DNA of 64,000 nt, from positions 124,001 to 188,000 of the forward strand of contig JBFWVM010000006.1 of assembly GCA_050246735.1 (NCBI GenBank). The letters are read 5' to 3'. Origin of the DNA: Taklimakanibacter sp050246735. Lineage in GTDB: Bacteria; Pseudomonadota; Alphaproteobacteria; Rhizobiales; Aestuariivirgaceae. Numbering within the stretch: the stretch's first letter is position 1; each line of letters opens with the position of its first letter. Position numbers and translations under genes: made by a program. The notes beneath the pieces are model-generated. The model was not told the DNA's origin, made no database searches, and saw nothing but the letters and a program-made list of their open reading frames with translations. Below are positions 50,459-59,740 of this stretch, piece after piece.

Positions 50459-51469
50459 ATGCGCAAAGTCGTTTCGGCGGCCGCCATCAGCATGTGCTGC
50501 TGGGGTTGTGGCGGACAGGTCCTGGAGCAGGTCGGGCGACCTGCCCCTGGAGATATCCGGCGGGCGAACGCAGTGATGGAGTATTTCCTTCCAAAGGGCA
50601 TTGTAAGAGTCACCGCCAGCTATGCCGGCGCCGCAAACAAGCCCAAAACGCTCGGCGTGCAGATCAATCCCATCGAGATCGTTCCGGACGCAAGCAAAAA
50701 GTTCGCCCTGGTCTATTCCCGCGCCGGGCTTTCGACCGATGAAATCGACATTCAGACCGAGAACGGCCTGCTCAAGGTAGCCTCATCCACCTCGACCGAC
50801 CAATTTCCTGAAGCACTCAAGAGCGTCGCTCCGATACTCACTCAGGTGAACGCCCTCGATGCCGCCATGAAGATCAATGCGGATGTCCCATCAAACGGCT
50901 TGGGCGACTGCAAGAACGATCTTTTCATCACCAAATCCCTGGACCTCACCAACAAGCATATCGAGGTTCCCTACGACGCCGCGGGAAAGGAAATCAAGGA
51001 AGCGACGGATGAGGTTTGCAGCCTGTCGCTGGAAATAAAGCGAAAGGTCCTCGACCCCATCGGGCTGTTGCGGGCGAACGCCACCCAGCGCGGCGACGCG
51101 CAATCGGATCCCGTCGGCTGCGAGCGAGTGGTGTGCTTTCGACCGACGGCTCTCTTCCGCCTCGAAGTGACGGCCAGGCTCCGAGTGCGGAATCTCCCCA
51201 AGGACGGCGTGATCTACAAAACGACACTCGTCCCCGGCAGGAACGAACCCCTCGTGGCGCGCGCCGAAGCCGAAGTCCTGGCGCCCGTGGGGGAACTCAC
51301 CGGCTATGTCAGGTTCGATCGAAGGGCCTTCGTCAAGAATTCGACGACTGCGACCTTCTCCAAAGGCATGCTGAGCGGCCTGAAATCATCGGACCCCAGC
51401 GAGGTGGTCGGCTTTCTCTCGGTGCCATTGGAGGTGCTGAAGACCCTGACGATCGCAGTGGTCTTCTAG
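50459..51469 (+). CDS. Unrecognised exported protein
   Basis: A 336-residue protein I do not recognise. Residues 1-20 (MRKVVSAAAISMCCWGCGGQ) form a short signal-like segment with cysteines at 12, 13 and 16; it could be a lipoprotein, though the lipobox is not classical. The rest looks globular, with mixed strand pattern (VRVTASYAGAANKPKTLGVQ; VTARLRVRNLPKDGVIYKTT) and four Cys in pairs (GDCKNDLF, EVCSLS, GCERVVCF) that may form disulfides. ATG 50459 follows GGTGGGG. It is convergent with the caspase operon, the two stop codons overlapping. The 465 bases upstream contain no visible gene. Confidence 0.6.
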   Translation: MRKVVSAAAISMCCWGCGGQVLEQVGRPAPGDIRRANAVMEYFLPKGIVRVTASYAGAANKPKTLGVQINPIEIVPDASKKFALVYSRAGLSTDEIDIQTENGLLKVASSTSTDQFPEALKSVAPILTQVNALDAAMKINADVPSNGLGDCKNDLFITKSLDLTNKHIEVPYDAAGKEIKEATDEVCSLSLEIKRKVLDPIGLLRANATQRGDAQSDPVGCERVVCFRPTALFRLEVTARLRVRNLPKDGVIYKTTLVPGRNEPLVARAEAEVLAPVGELTGYVRFDRRAFVKNSTTATFSKGMLSGLKSSDPSEVVGFLSVPLEVLKTLTIAVVF

Positions 51470-51954
51470 AACTCGCAAACCTTGCCGAGGTCGACGGCGT
51501 CAGCCTTCGTCAATGGCGAGGCGTAGAATATGGTCGGGTTGGAGACCAGACGGTCGAACTCGATCATCCTGGAGTTCGTCTCGGCCTCTCCCAAAGCCTG
51601 CGTCAGGTAGTATTTGATGCTGTAGTTGGCGATGGGTATCACCGGTTCAAAGACGAAGACGAAATCCTCGTTCAGGCCGGCGGCATCCGGCCCGAGAACG
51701 CGCCAGGATTTGTAGGCGCACAGGTCGGTCTGCGAGAGCTTGCCTTCGCCGATCAGTTTCTCGACCGCGGCGCGGAAATCGGCGATCCATCTTATGAGCG
51801 CCTCGCGGTTCTCCGGCGCGACCTTGTAGGTCACCATCATCACCGTGCGAGGCAGGCCGGACTGGCCGAAGGCCGGCGCCGTGGCGGCCGCGCCCGCCGC
51901 GATCAGCACGGCGACCGCAAACCACGTCATCACGCTCGAGATACGTCCGTTCAT
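51466..51954 (-). CDS. Small exported protein downstream of the caspase gene
   Basis: A 162-residue protein with a signal peptide (MTWFAVAVLIAAGAAATAPA, cleavage near FG-QSG at about residue 30). The mature part begins LPRTVMMVTYKVAPENREAL, with a long helix IRWIADFRAAVEKLIGEG and a stretch PVIPIANYSIKYYLTQALGE. I do not recognise a family. The start overlaps the caspase-family stop by 4 bases (ATGA), so production is coupled. Both products would be exported, which suggests they work together in the periplasm. Confidence 0.65.
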   Translation of the reverse strand: MNGRISSVMTWFAVAVLIAAGAAATAPAFGQSGLPRTVMMVTYKVAPENREALIRWIADFRAAVEKLIGEGKLSQTDLCAYKSWRVLGPDAAGLNEDFVFVFEPVIPIANYSIKYYLTQALGEAETNSRMIEFDRLVSNPTIFYASPLTKADAVDLGKVCEF

Positions 51955-54900
51955 TCCAGTTGCTCCAAAATCCGGCGCGCGCGGGCTTCCATCCGATCCC
52001 GCATGGCGATGGAATAGCGGTCGCCTTCGACGGCAAGCGCCGGGCGCGCCGCGATGCATTCATCCAACGCACGCTGCGCGCCGTCGCGGTCGCGACGCAG
52101 CTCGGCAATCGACGCCAGTCCCATGCAGAGTCCCCAGCGGGCATAGGCGTCGTCGGTCGGGTCGGGTGTCCTGGCGAATATCTCCAGCGCCGCGCGCGCC
52201 TGGTCCACTGCCGCTTCGAGCCTGGCGGCGTCCTCGCCGGCGTCGAGCATCTCCGCATAGGCTTTGTTGAAGGCGGCATAGGCCCACTGGAGGTCATCCG
52301 CTTCGCGCGGTCTCAGCTCCAGCGCCTGGCCGAAGGCGGCGACAGCCTCGGCGGCCGAGCCGCCGTCCAGCTCGGCCTTGCCGATCACGCTGCCGCCCAG
52401 ATAGTCCTGCACCCAGGCCCAGCCGAGCGGGTTTTCCGCGCGCGGGATGGCGGACATGTATCTGCGCGCCTCTTCGGCCGCCTCGCTGAACGCGCCGGCA
52501 TCCAGCGCCATGCGACCCAGGAGATAGAGCGCCCGCGCCCGGGCCGCCCGCACATAGGCCGCCTCCACGGGTTTGCCCGCCTTGTCGTAGCCGTCGACCG
52601 CTTTCGCGAAGGCAGCGGCCGCCTCGCGCATGCGTGAAGGGTCTTTGGCATCCTGCGCGACCATCGACAGCGCTCGTCCAAGCTTGTCCTGGTTCGGCGC
52701 ATAGTAGCCGCTCGACGGCTCGATCTCGGCTATCCGAACGGCATACCAGCCGGCCGCCGTCTTCGCGTAGTCCGGCCCGGCGCCGTATTCCGCCGCTTTG
52801 AGCGCCGCGTCCGCCATTTCCCAGTTCAACGTCTCGGCCTCGGTACCGTAGTCGTCTTGCTGCACGTGGGCGAGCGCCTCGCGATAGGCGGCGACGGCGG
52901 CCTTATAGTTTCCGGCCGGATCCTCCCTCGGAGCCAGAATGTCACCGAGGATCTTCGCACGCGTCACTGCGGCGCTGGAATAGGCCTGCGATGCGTCCGC
53001 GGCGGGCAGCGCGTCCATGGCCTGGGCATAGGCGTCGGCAGCGGCCCTGTGGTCGGCAGTATCGTCGGTCAAATAGGCCTTGTCCTGGAGTGCGGCGGCG
53101 CGTTCCAGGCACAACCAGCCTGTCTGCAGGCTGCTCGTTCCGGCAGCGGCCGCCGCCGCGAAGGCGTCTGCGCCCGCAACGGCCAAAGCGGGGTTCTTCA
53201 GCACCTTGGCCTGCGCCTTGAGCAGCACCGCCAGGGCGATCCGGTCGCGCAGGCGAGCCTCGGCCGGGAGACTCCGCCCCCGGGCGTTCCGCGCTTCGAT
53301 CTCCCGCACGGCCGCGTCCAGCCGCTCGGCCGCGATTTTTGCCAGGCTGCGATCGATGCTCGCGATATTGTTCTGAAGCGAGCTGCCGGGAAAGCCGCCG
53401 CGATAGGCGCGGTCGCTCGACCATGCATCCAGATAGGCCTGCCGCGCTTCCGCAAGCTTGAGGGGATCACCGCTCCAAAGCTTGAGGATGCTCCCCAGAG
53501 CGGAATAGGCCCGGGCGGCCACCGCGCCGGTTCGCCCAGCGACCTCGATTGCCTCATGCAGGTCGGCGGTCGCCTGCACCAGCAGGCTCTCGTCCGGCGG
53601 AGACCCGTTGACGGCGACCAGACGTTCAGTCTCCGCCAAAGCCAGCTTCCGCGCAGCCCATGTCAGCGGGTCGGCCTCGCGCGACACGCCGCTCATCGCC
53701 TCGCGCCGATGATGAAGCGCGTCGCGCCGGTATTTCGCGGCCTTCTCCAGCCGGTCGTCGGTATAGGCCAGCTCGGTCAATATGTCCGCGATGCTGCTGT
53801 GGAACGATTGCCATAGTGCCGGCAGGTCGCGAGCATTGATGGCGCCCAGCGCCTGCCGGTAGGCGCGTACGGCTTCCGCCATGTAGATGACCCGGATGCC
53901 CGCCGCCGAGCTGTCCGCGAACTTCTTCAGCATGTCGGCGCGGCTGCCATAGGTTTCGGCCCAGTCGATCGGCGACATGTCCAGCCGTTTCTCTTCGAGA
54001 GCTTCTCCGAACGCGTCCATCGATTGCCGGAACAGGCTGAACAGGCGGGTCTTGTCCGTCTCGCGTTCGCCTTGCAGATAGAGTGCCACCGCCCGCGCAT
54101 GATGGGCGGAAGCCCAGCAAACCGGATAGGCCTCACGCCTGCACACGCGCAGCGCCGCGTCCGCGGCGCCGAGCGATCCGGCCAGGGCCAGCGCCGCTCT
54201 CTCGCCGCCGTCCGAAGCCTCGGCCCGCAGCATCCGCGCCAGGCCGAGCTCGGCCGTCGCCCACAGCGCCGGGGACCTGTCCTCGTCCAGTTCCTCCAGC
54301 GCGGCGCGAAAATGCGCCGCCGACTGCGCCAGCACCCCTTCATCGTCCCGGCCGCGCTCCCAGAGGTCGGCGCGGATCTGGCCAAGGTCCATCTGGATCG
54401 AGGCCCAGAGCAACGGCGCGGTGCCGCGAGGTTCGAGCGTCAACGCCTGCTCCAGCACTCCGGCCGCCTCTTCCAGCCGCGCCGTACCGACCTCGCGCCG
54501 GCCGATGCTTGCCAACCCGCCGGCCAGCCGGCGCAGGATCGCACCCCGGTCGAACGTGGCCGGGAAGCCGGGCGCATCAAGGAGCTCGCGATAAGCAGCC
54601 ACCGACCGGCGCAGCATGTCGCTCGAGGTCTGACGATCGCCGAGCGCGGAAAGCGCGTCGGCCAGTGCCAGCTTCGCCGACCGCGCGAAGGCGTCATCGT
54701 CCGCAGCCCGCCCTTGCAGATGCTCCAGCAGCGCCACCGCCTTCTCCAGCGCCGGAGTGTCACCCCTGATCGAGCCGTGGTCGGCCAGCGCCTGGGCCTG
54801 CCGCAGCAGATAGCTGCGTTCCAGCGCCTCGTCCCAGCGCGAAACCTCCCGGGCCGCCTGCTCGAAGTCGGCCGCCGCGCCGAGGTGCTCCAGCGCCAGG

Positions 54901-56258
54901 ACCTTGGCATTGCCGGCGCCGGCGTAGACACTGGCGAACTCGACGCGGCGCTGGCGCAGGTCCTCCTCGATGCTGTCGATCGTCTGCACCTTCAGCTCGC
55001 CTACCCTGGCCTTCGCCTGCTCCCAGAGAGAGACCGCGGTCGTCAGCGCGCCTTCGCCGGTCGCCTGCACGGCCAGCGCCAGCAGCCGCGTTATCTCAGG
55101 ATCGGTGGCGCGCAGGGCGGCGCGTTCCTCCAGCATCTGCCTGCGCTCCTCCAGCCGCTGCTTGAGGTCGTCGGCGAGGCGGCGCAGCAGGGCATCGAGC
55201 TGCTTCGGATCATCGGGCAGCTTCTCGCCGAGCGCGCTCAGCATGGCGAACAGCCCGTCCATGGGCACTGCGCTGTCACCGGCCACGCGCTCGACCAGAC
55301 GACGGCCCTGCATCGGCAGTTCGGATATGGTGATGAGGAGCTTGCGCCGCTCGGTGAGAATCCGGCCTTCCACGCCCGCGGCGGGCTGCACCGGCTTGCC
55401 GAAATAGAGCAGCCGCCGCAGGCTCTCGTTGATCCACGGACGCTGCTGGCCGGCCGTCTTGAGGAAGACCTCCTCGGCCACCATGCGCATGACGGTGCCG
55501 AATTCCTCGCCGGCCATCGTATCGAGATGGCGCAAGATGGCTGCCGCATAGGGACTGTTCTGGCCAGCCGGACCGTCCAGCGCCACCGCGCCGGGCTCGG
55601 CCGAGAAGGAGATTACGGTGCCCAGGTTCTGCACCGGTTCGCCGTCCCCGGGGGCGCCGTCATCCAGTGGCGTAGCCGAGCGGCTCCCGCCCAACCCGCC
55701 CGGCGCCATGGCGACCGGCGCGGCACCGGCATCCAGCCGCACCATGGCGTCCGCCGGGAACGGGTTGGTGCGGCAGGCATCCAGCAGGACGATGGTGACG
55801 GGCACGGTCTTCTGCAGCTCGCGGACATATTTCGAAAGGGGGATCAGCCGTTCAGAAGCAGCATCGAGGGCCGACAGGTCCGCATCCACCGGAACGAGGA
55901 AATTCTCGCCGCCGGCCTCGATGCCGTGTCCGGCAAAATACAGGATCGCGACGTCAGCGCCTGCCGCGTCCTCCACAAATATGTCGAGATCGCGCTGCAT
56001 GCGGCGCGCGTCGCGGTCGGAGGCAAGTTCGGTCTGGAAACCAAGCGCGCTGAGCAGCATCTCGACGGCGCGCGCGTCGTTGGCTGGATTGGCAAGCGCC
56101 GGCAGATGCTTGTAGTCCGAGTTGCCGACCACCATGGCGACGCCGCGCAGGGCCTGCTTGTCCTCAGCCGATGCGGGGAATGCGGCGCATGCCATCATGC
56201 AGGTGGCGAGCAATGCCTGCGCCGCCAACCGCCAGATGACGTCCATTGCCAGTTTCAT
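51951..56258 (-). CDS. Exported caspase-family (peptidase C14) protein with long helical repeat region
   Basis: A 1435-residue protein. Residues 1-31 are a signal peptide (ALLATCMMACAAFPASA). A caspase-like domain spans about 38-260: the catalytic His111 in YFAGHGIEAGG and Cys162 in LLDACRTNPF are both present, with the opening strand VAMVVGNSDYKHLPALANPA. The remaining 1100 residues are alanine-rich and look like TPR-type helical repeats (AAAYAQAMDALPAADASQAY; FGQALELRPREADDLQWAYA). Bacterial caspase homologues cleave after Arg/Lys or act in signalling and cell-death systems. The signal peptide places this one outside the cytoplasm. The following small gene overlaps by 4 bases. Confidence 0.85.
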   Translation of the reverse strand: MKLAMDVIWRLAAQALLATCMMACAAFPASAEDKQALRGVAMVVGNSDYKHLPALANPANDARAVEMLLSALGFQTELASDRDARRMQRDLDIFVEDAAGADVAILYFAGHGIEAGGENFLVPVDADLSALDAASERLIPLSKYVRELQKTVPVTIVLLDACRTNPFPADAMVRLDAGAAPVAMAPGGLGGSRSATPLDDGAPGDGEPVQNLGTVISFSAEPGAVALDGPAGQNSPYAAAILRHLDTMAGEEFGTVMRMVAEEVFLKTAGQQRPWINESLRRLLYFGKPVQPAAGVEGRILTERRKLLITISELPMQGRRLVERVAGDSAVPMDGLFAMLSALGEKLPDDPKQLDALLRRLADDLKQRLEERRQMLEERAALRATDPEITRLLALAVQATGEGALTTAVSLWEQAKARVGELKVQTIDSIEEDLRQRRVEFASVYAGAGNAKVLALEHLGAAADFEQAAREVSRWDEALERSYLLRQAQALADHGSIRGDTPALEKAVALLEHLQGRAADDDAFARSAKLALADALSALGDRQTSSDMLRRSVAAYRELLDAPGFPATFDRGAILRRLAGGLASIGRREVGTARLEEAAGVLEQALTLEPRGTAPLLWASIQMDLGQIRADLWERGRDDEGVLAQSAAHFRAALEELDEDRSPALWATAELGLARMLRAEASDGGERAALALAGSLGAADAALRVCRREAYPVCWASAHHARAVALYLQGERETDKTRLFSLFRQSMDAFGEALEEKRLDMSPIDWAETYGSRADMLKKFADSSAAGIRVIYMAEAVRAYRQALGAINARDLPALWQSFHSSIADILTELAYTDDRLEKAAKYRRDALHHRREAMSGVSREADPLTWAARKLALAETERLVAVNGSPPDESLLVQATADLHEAIEVAGRTGAVAARAYSALGSILKLWSGDPLKLAEARQAYLDAWSSDRAYRGGFPGSSLQNNIASIDRSLAKIAAERLDAAVREIEARNARGRSLPAEARLRDRIALAVLLKAQAKVLKNPALAVAGADAFAAAAAAGTSSLQTGWLCLERAAALQDKAYLTDDTADHRAAADAYAQAMDALPAADASQAYSSAAVTRAKILGDILAPREDPAGNYKAAVAAYREALAHVQQDDYGTEAETLNWEMADAALKAAEYGAGPDYAKTAAGWYAVRIAEIEPSSGYYAPNQDKLGRALSMVAQDAKDPSRMREAAAAFAKAVDGYDKAGKPVEAAYVRAARARALYLLGRMALDAGAFSEAAEEARRYMSAIPRAENPLGWAWVQDYLGGSVIGKAELDGGSAAEAVAAFGQALELRPREADDLQWAYAAFNKAYAEMLDAGEDAARLEAAVDQARAALEIFARTPDPTDDAYARWGLCMGLASIAELRRDRDGAQRALDECIAARPALAVEGDRYSIAMRDRMEARARRILEQLE

Positions 56259-56399
56259 GCCGCCTGAACCCGTGACGAACCTTGATTTTATGGCCCATTC
56301 CCGATGTCATCAGCAAGGCCCAATGACGGCAAGGCCGTGGCGTTTGCACGGAGATGCTGCAACGGACAGCGCCGAGAAGGATAAGGATCTGCTCCAACC

Positions 56400-57170
56400 C
56401 TATAGCGACGTGAATCCGCCGTCGATCAGGATGGTCTCGCCGCAGACGAGATCGGAAGCGGGGGAGGCCAGATAGAGCACGAGGTCGGCCACTTCCTGCG
56501 GCTTGCCGAAGCGGCCGAGCGGCGTCCTGTCGAGCATCGGCCTGCCCTTGGCCGGATCGCCCCACACCTGCTCGCCCATGGGGGTGAGGATGATCGTCGG
56601 GCAGACGGCGTTGGTCTGGATATTGTGCTTCGCCCATTCCGAGGTCATGACCTTGGTCAGCATGTTGAGCCCGCCCTTGGAGGCGGAATAGGCGGCATGG
56701 CCGTCGATGGCGACGATGCCGGCCTGGGACGAGATGTTGACGATCTTGCCGGCGCGCTGCGCGATCATCCTCGGCGCCAGCTCCCTGGCGAGGAGAAAAG
56801 GCGCCCGGAGATTGACTGCCATGGTCCTGTCCCAGTCCTCGATCGAGGCCTCGAGCAGCGTGTCGATCAGCGCGATGCCGGCATTGTTCACCAATATGTC
56901 GATGGTGCCGAAGGACTGGAGCGCGATCCGCGCCGCCTCGAGCGGGCCGTCGGCGCCGGCGAGGTCGGCGGCGATACCGATGCATTTGCGCCCCGTGGCC
57001 TCGACGGCGGCCTTCACCTCGGCGAGGCCCGCCGCGTCGCGCCCGACGGCCGCGATGTCGGCGCCGGCATCGGCCAGCACCTTGCAGATGTCGAAGCCGA
57101 TGCCCTTGGTGGCGCCGGTGACGAGCGCCGCCTTGCCGGCGAGCGAGAAGCGTTTGATCCAGTCAGCCAT
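56400..57170 (-). CDS. Short-chain dehydrogenase/reductase at the end of the Liv operon
   Basis: A 256-residue classical SDR. It has VTGATKGIGFDIC in the cofactor loop, NNAGIA, the catalytic ISSQAGIVAIDGHAAYSASK (Ser, Tyr-x3-Lys) and the C-terminal GETILIDGGFTSL. VGRD after the second strand suggests NADP. It overlaps the LivM gene by 8 bases and so belongs to the importer transcript. The substrate is presumably related to the imported compound. Confidence 0.88.
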   Translation of the reverse strand: MADWIKRFSLAGKAALVTGATKGIGFDICKVLADAGADIAAVGRDAAGLAEVKAAVEATGRKCIGIAADLAGADGPLEAARIALQSFGTIDILVNNAGIALIDTLLEASIEDWDRTMAVNLRAPFLLARELAPRMIAQRAGKIVNISSQAGIVAIDGHAAYSASKGGLNMLTKVMTSEWAKHNIQTNAVCPTIILTPMGEQVWGDPAKGRPMLDRTPLGRFGKPQEVADLVLYLASPASDLVCGETILIDGGFTSL

Positions 57171-58131
57171 GTTTCCCGTCCTGGTCCTTGTCGAAAGCGA
57201 TGCCGGGCGAGCGCTCGGGAACGAGGCCCGAGCGGTATTTCTGCAGAACGAACTGCAAGAGTAAACCGATCAGCAGCATGCGGATATAGGACGATCGTGT
57301 GGCGAGCTCGACAGGCAGGCGGTTGGACACGATCTCGGTCATCGACCATATCGCCCAGACGGCGAGCGCGCCGACGATGGCGCCCTTGTTGTTGCCGCTG
57401 CCGCCCGCCATCAGCATGACCCAGGTCAGGAAGGTGATGAGCAAGGGCTCGGTCGCCTCGGGCGAGAGAAAGCGGAAATAATGGGCGCTGAGCGCTCCCG
57501 CGACACCCATGAGCGCCGCGCCGATGACGAAGGTCTGCAGCCGGAAGGCCTCGACGTCCTTGCCGAGGGCGCGCGCGGCGTCCTCATTGTCGCGCACCGC
57601 CCGCAAGGTGCGTCCCCAGGGGCTGTCATAAAGCCGGTTGCAGACCAGATAGACGAGGCCGACGATCAGCCAGACGACGAGGAGATAGAGGATGTCGGCC
57701 GCGCGGCCCTGGAGCAGGCCGTCGAAAGGCCGCGGCACGTTGGTGATGCCGAGGCTGCCATTGGTGAGCCAGTCCTCGTTGACGATCACCATGCGCAGGA
57801 TCTCGGCGATGCCGATCGAGGCCATGGCGAGATAGTCGCTCTTGAGCCTGATGCAGATCCTGGCCACCGCCCAGCCGGTGATCCCGGCGGTCGCGGCCGC
57901 AGCCAGGATGCCGACCGGCACCGGCAGCTGCAGGCCGCCGAGATGGGTCTGGGCGGGGGCTGCGGTGAGGAGCGCCGAGGTATAGGCGCCGACCGCGAAG
58001 AAGCCGGCAATGCCGGCGTTGAACAGGCCGCCAAAGCCCCACTGCACATTGAGGGCGAGGCAGAGGATGGCATAGATGCCGCCGGCGATCAGGAAGGCGA
58101 CCAGATAGAAGAGAAGGCCGAGCGGGTCCAT
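57163..58131 (-). CDS. livM: Branched-chain amino-acid/amide-type ABC transporter permease (LivM)
   Basis: A 322-residue permease with about ten hydrophobic segments. Family marks are LALNVQWGFGGLFNAGIAGF, SDYLAMASIGIAEILRMVIV, WGRTLRAVRDNEDAARALGK and a C-terminal GSGNNKGAIVGALAVWAIWS. Its ATG shares one base with the LivH stop. It moves hydrophobic amino acids, amides or urea-like compounds with LivH, LivG and LivF. Specificity cannot be told from the permease. Confidence 0.92.
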   Translation of the reverse strand: MDPLGLLFYLVAFLIAGGIYAILCLALNVQWGFGGLFNAGIAGFFAVGAYTSALLTAAPAQTHLGGLQLPVPVGILAAAATAGITGWAVARICIRLKSDYLAMASIGIAEILRMVIVNEDWLTNGSLGITNVPRPFDGLLQGRAADILYLLVVWLIVGLVYLVCNRLYDSPWGRTLRAVRDNEDAARALGKDVEAFRLQTFVIGAALMGVAGALSAHYFRFLSPEATEPLLITFLTWVMLMAGGSGNNKGAIVGALAVWAIWSMTEIVSNRLPVELATRSSYIRMLLIGLLLQFVLQKYRSGLVPERSPGIAFDKDQDGKHG

Positions 58132-59021
58132 CAGAAGAGCCTCCCCTTGAGCAGGCCCTGCGGGCGGAAGATGAGGAGCAGCACCATGATCAGGAAGGCG
58201 GTCGCCGTCTTGTAGCCGGGATCGATCAGAGGCTCGTCGGTGATCCAGGGATAGGACGAGAGCTCCTCGATCAGAGCGATCGCCATGCCGCCGAGGAGCG
58301 CCCCCATGGGCTTGCCGATGCCGCCCAGGATGGCCGCGGCGAACATCGGCAGGATGAGGTTCCAGCCGAGATTGGGATGGATGTTGGTGTCGAGGCCGGA
58401 GAGGACGCCGGCAATGGCGGCGAGGCTGCCGCCGATGATCCAGGTCGAGCGCACGACCTTCTCGGTGTCGAGGCCGGCGACCCGGGCAAGCTCCGGATCG
58501 TCGGAGACGGCGCGCATCGAGCGGCCGGTCCGCGTCCGCGAGAGAAAGAAATGCAGCGCCGCGGCGACCGCGACGATGATCGCGATCGCCTCGAGGTGAA
58601 GCAAGGAAACGCGAATCAAATCAAAGAGCACGAGCGGTCTCTGAACGCCCCGGATGAACACTTCGTTCTCGCTTCCCCAGACGAGCTGGACGAGCGAGCG
58701 GAAGATCAGGGCGACGCCGAAGGAGGCGATGACGGTGTAGATGGTCGGCAGCTCGCGCAGCGGCTTGTAGAAGATCCGGTCGGCGACGAGGACCGCCGCG
58801 ACGGCGAGCGCGATGCCGGCGGGCAGCGCCAGCAGCGGATGCAGCCCGGACGCCCAGACGGCGGCGAGCGTGCCGTAGGCGCCGAGCGTCATGACGTCGC
58901 CATGGGCGAAATGGGCGAAGCGCAATATGCCGAAGATCATCGATATGCCGATGGCGCCGAGCGCATAGATGGCGCCGAGCGCCAGGCCCGGGATCAGATA
59001 GAAATTGACGAACTCCATCAT
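58131..59021 (-). CDS. livH: Branched-chain amino-acid/amide-type ABC transporter permease (LivH)
   Basis: A 296-residue permease. LALGAIYALGAIGISMIFGI, LRFAHFAHGDVMTLGAYGTL, RTGRSMRAVSDDPELARVAG and GGIGKPMGALLGGMAIALIE are LivH hallmarks. Its start overlaps the LivF stop by 4 bases. Confidence 0.92.
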   Translation of the reverse strand: MMEFVNFYLIPGLALGAIYALGAIGISMIFGILRFAHFAHGDVMTLGAYGTLAAVWASGLHPLLALPAGIALAVAAVLVADRIFYKPLRELPTIYTVIASFGVALIFRSLVQLVWGSENEVFIRGVQRPLVLFDLIRVSLLHLEAIAIIVAVAAALHFFLSRTRTGRSMRAVSDDPELARVAGLDTEKVVRSTWIIGGSLAAIAGVLSGLDTNIHPNLGWNLILPMFAAAILGGIGKPMGALLGGMAIALIEELSSYPWITDEPLIDPGYKTATAFLIMVLLLIFRPQGLLKGRLF

Positions 59022-59740
59022 GACGGCCGCGCGCCTCCGAGGAAGGAGCGGCGGATCTCGTCGTCGGCGAGGAGGCCGGCACCGGTGCCGGTGGCGAAAT
59101 TGCGCCCGTTCACCAGCACATAGGCGCGGTCGGCGATGCTCAGCGCCTGGCGGGCGTTCTGCTCGACCATCAGGATGGTGACGCCGGCGTCGCGGATATC
59201 GAGGATGAGATCGAAGATGCGCTCGAGATAGGCGGGGGAAAGTCCGGCCGTCGGCTCGTCGAGCAGCAGCAGGCGCGGCTCGCTCATGAGTGCCCGGCCC
59301 AGGGCCACCATCTGGCGCTGGCCGCCCGACAGTTCGCCCGCCGGCTGGGCGAGCTTCGCCTCGAGATCGGGGAAGAGGGCGAGGACGCGCGCCTCCACGG
59401 CGGCGCGGTCGCGGGGCGCCGCCGCATAGGTCCCGATATCGAGGTTCTCGCCCACCGTCAGCGAGGGAAAGACGTTGCGCGACTGCGGCACGGCGGCGAT
59501 GCCCATCGGCACCAGCTTCTGCGTGGCGGTGCCGGCGATCTCCGCCCCCGCGAAGCGGATCGAGCCGGCGATGATGCCGGTCAGGGCGAAGACCGATTTG
59601 AGGACGGTCGACTTGCCGGCGCCATTCGGGCCGATGATGACAACGATCTCGCCCGGAGCCACCTCAAGACCGATATCGTCGACGACCGGGAAGCCGCCAT
59701 AGCCGGCGGTCAGGCGGTCGATGGCGAGAAGGGGGCTCAC
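59018..59740 (-). CDS. livF: ABC transporter ATPase (LivF)
   Basis: A 240-residue ATPase of the short LivF type. Walker A GPNGAGKST, signature LSGGQRQMVALGRAL, Walker B LLLLDEP and the H-loop-region VEQNARQAL are all intact. VPQSRNVFPSLTVGENLDIG is characteristic of LivF. It overlaps LivG by 4 bases. Confidence 0.93.
   Translation of the reverse strand: MSPLLAIDRLTAGYGGFPVVDDIGLEVAPGEIVVIIGPNGAGKSTVLKSVFALTGIIAGSIRFAGAEIAGTATQKLVPMGIAAVPQSRNVFPSLTVGENLDIGTYAAAPRDRAAVEARVLALFPDLEAKLAQPAGELSGGQRQMVALGRALMSEPRLLLLDEPTAGLSPAYLERIFDLILDIRDAGVTILMVEQNARQALSIADRAYVLVNGRNFATGTGAGLLADDEIRRSFLGGARPS

Noticed and set aside
54024..56267. Long forward open frame of 747 codons opposite the caspase gene
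   Set aside because: High GC leaves antisense frames open. It is rich in Arg/Gln/His with no motif, while the reverse strand has a signal peptide and the caspase dyad.
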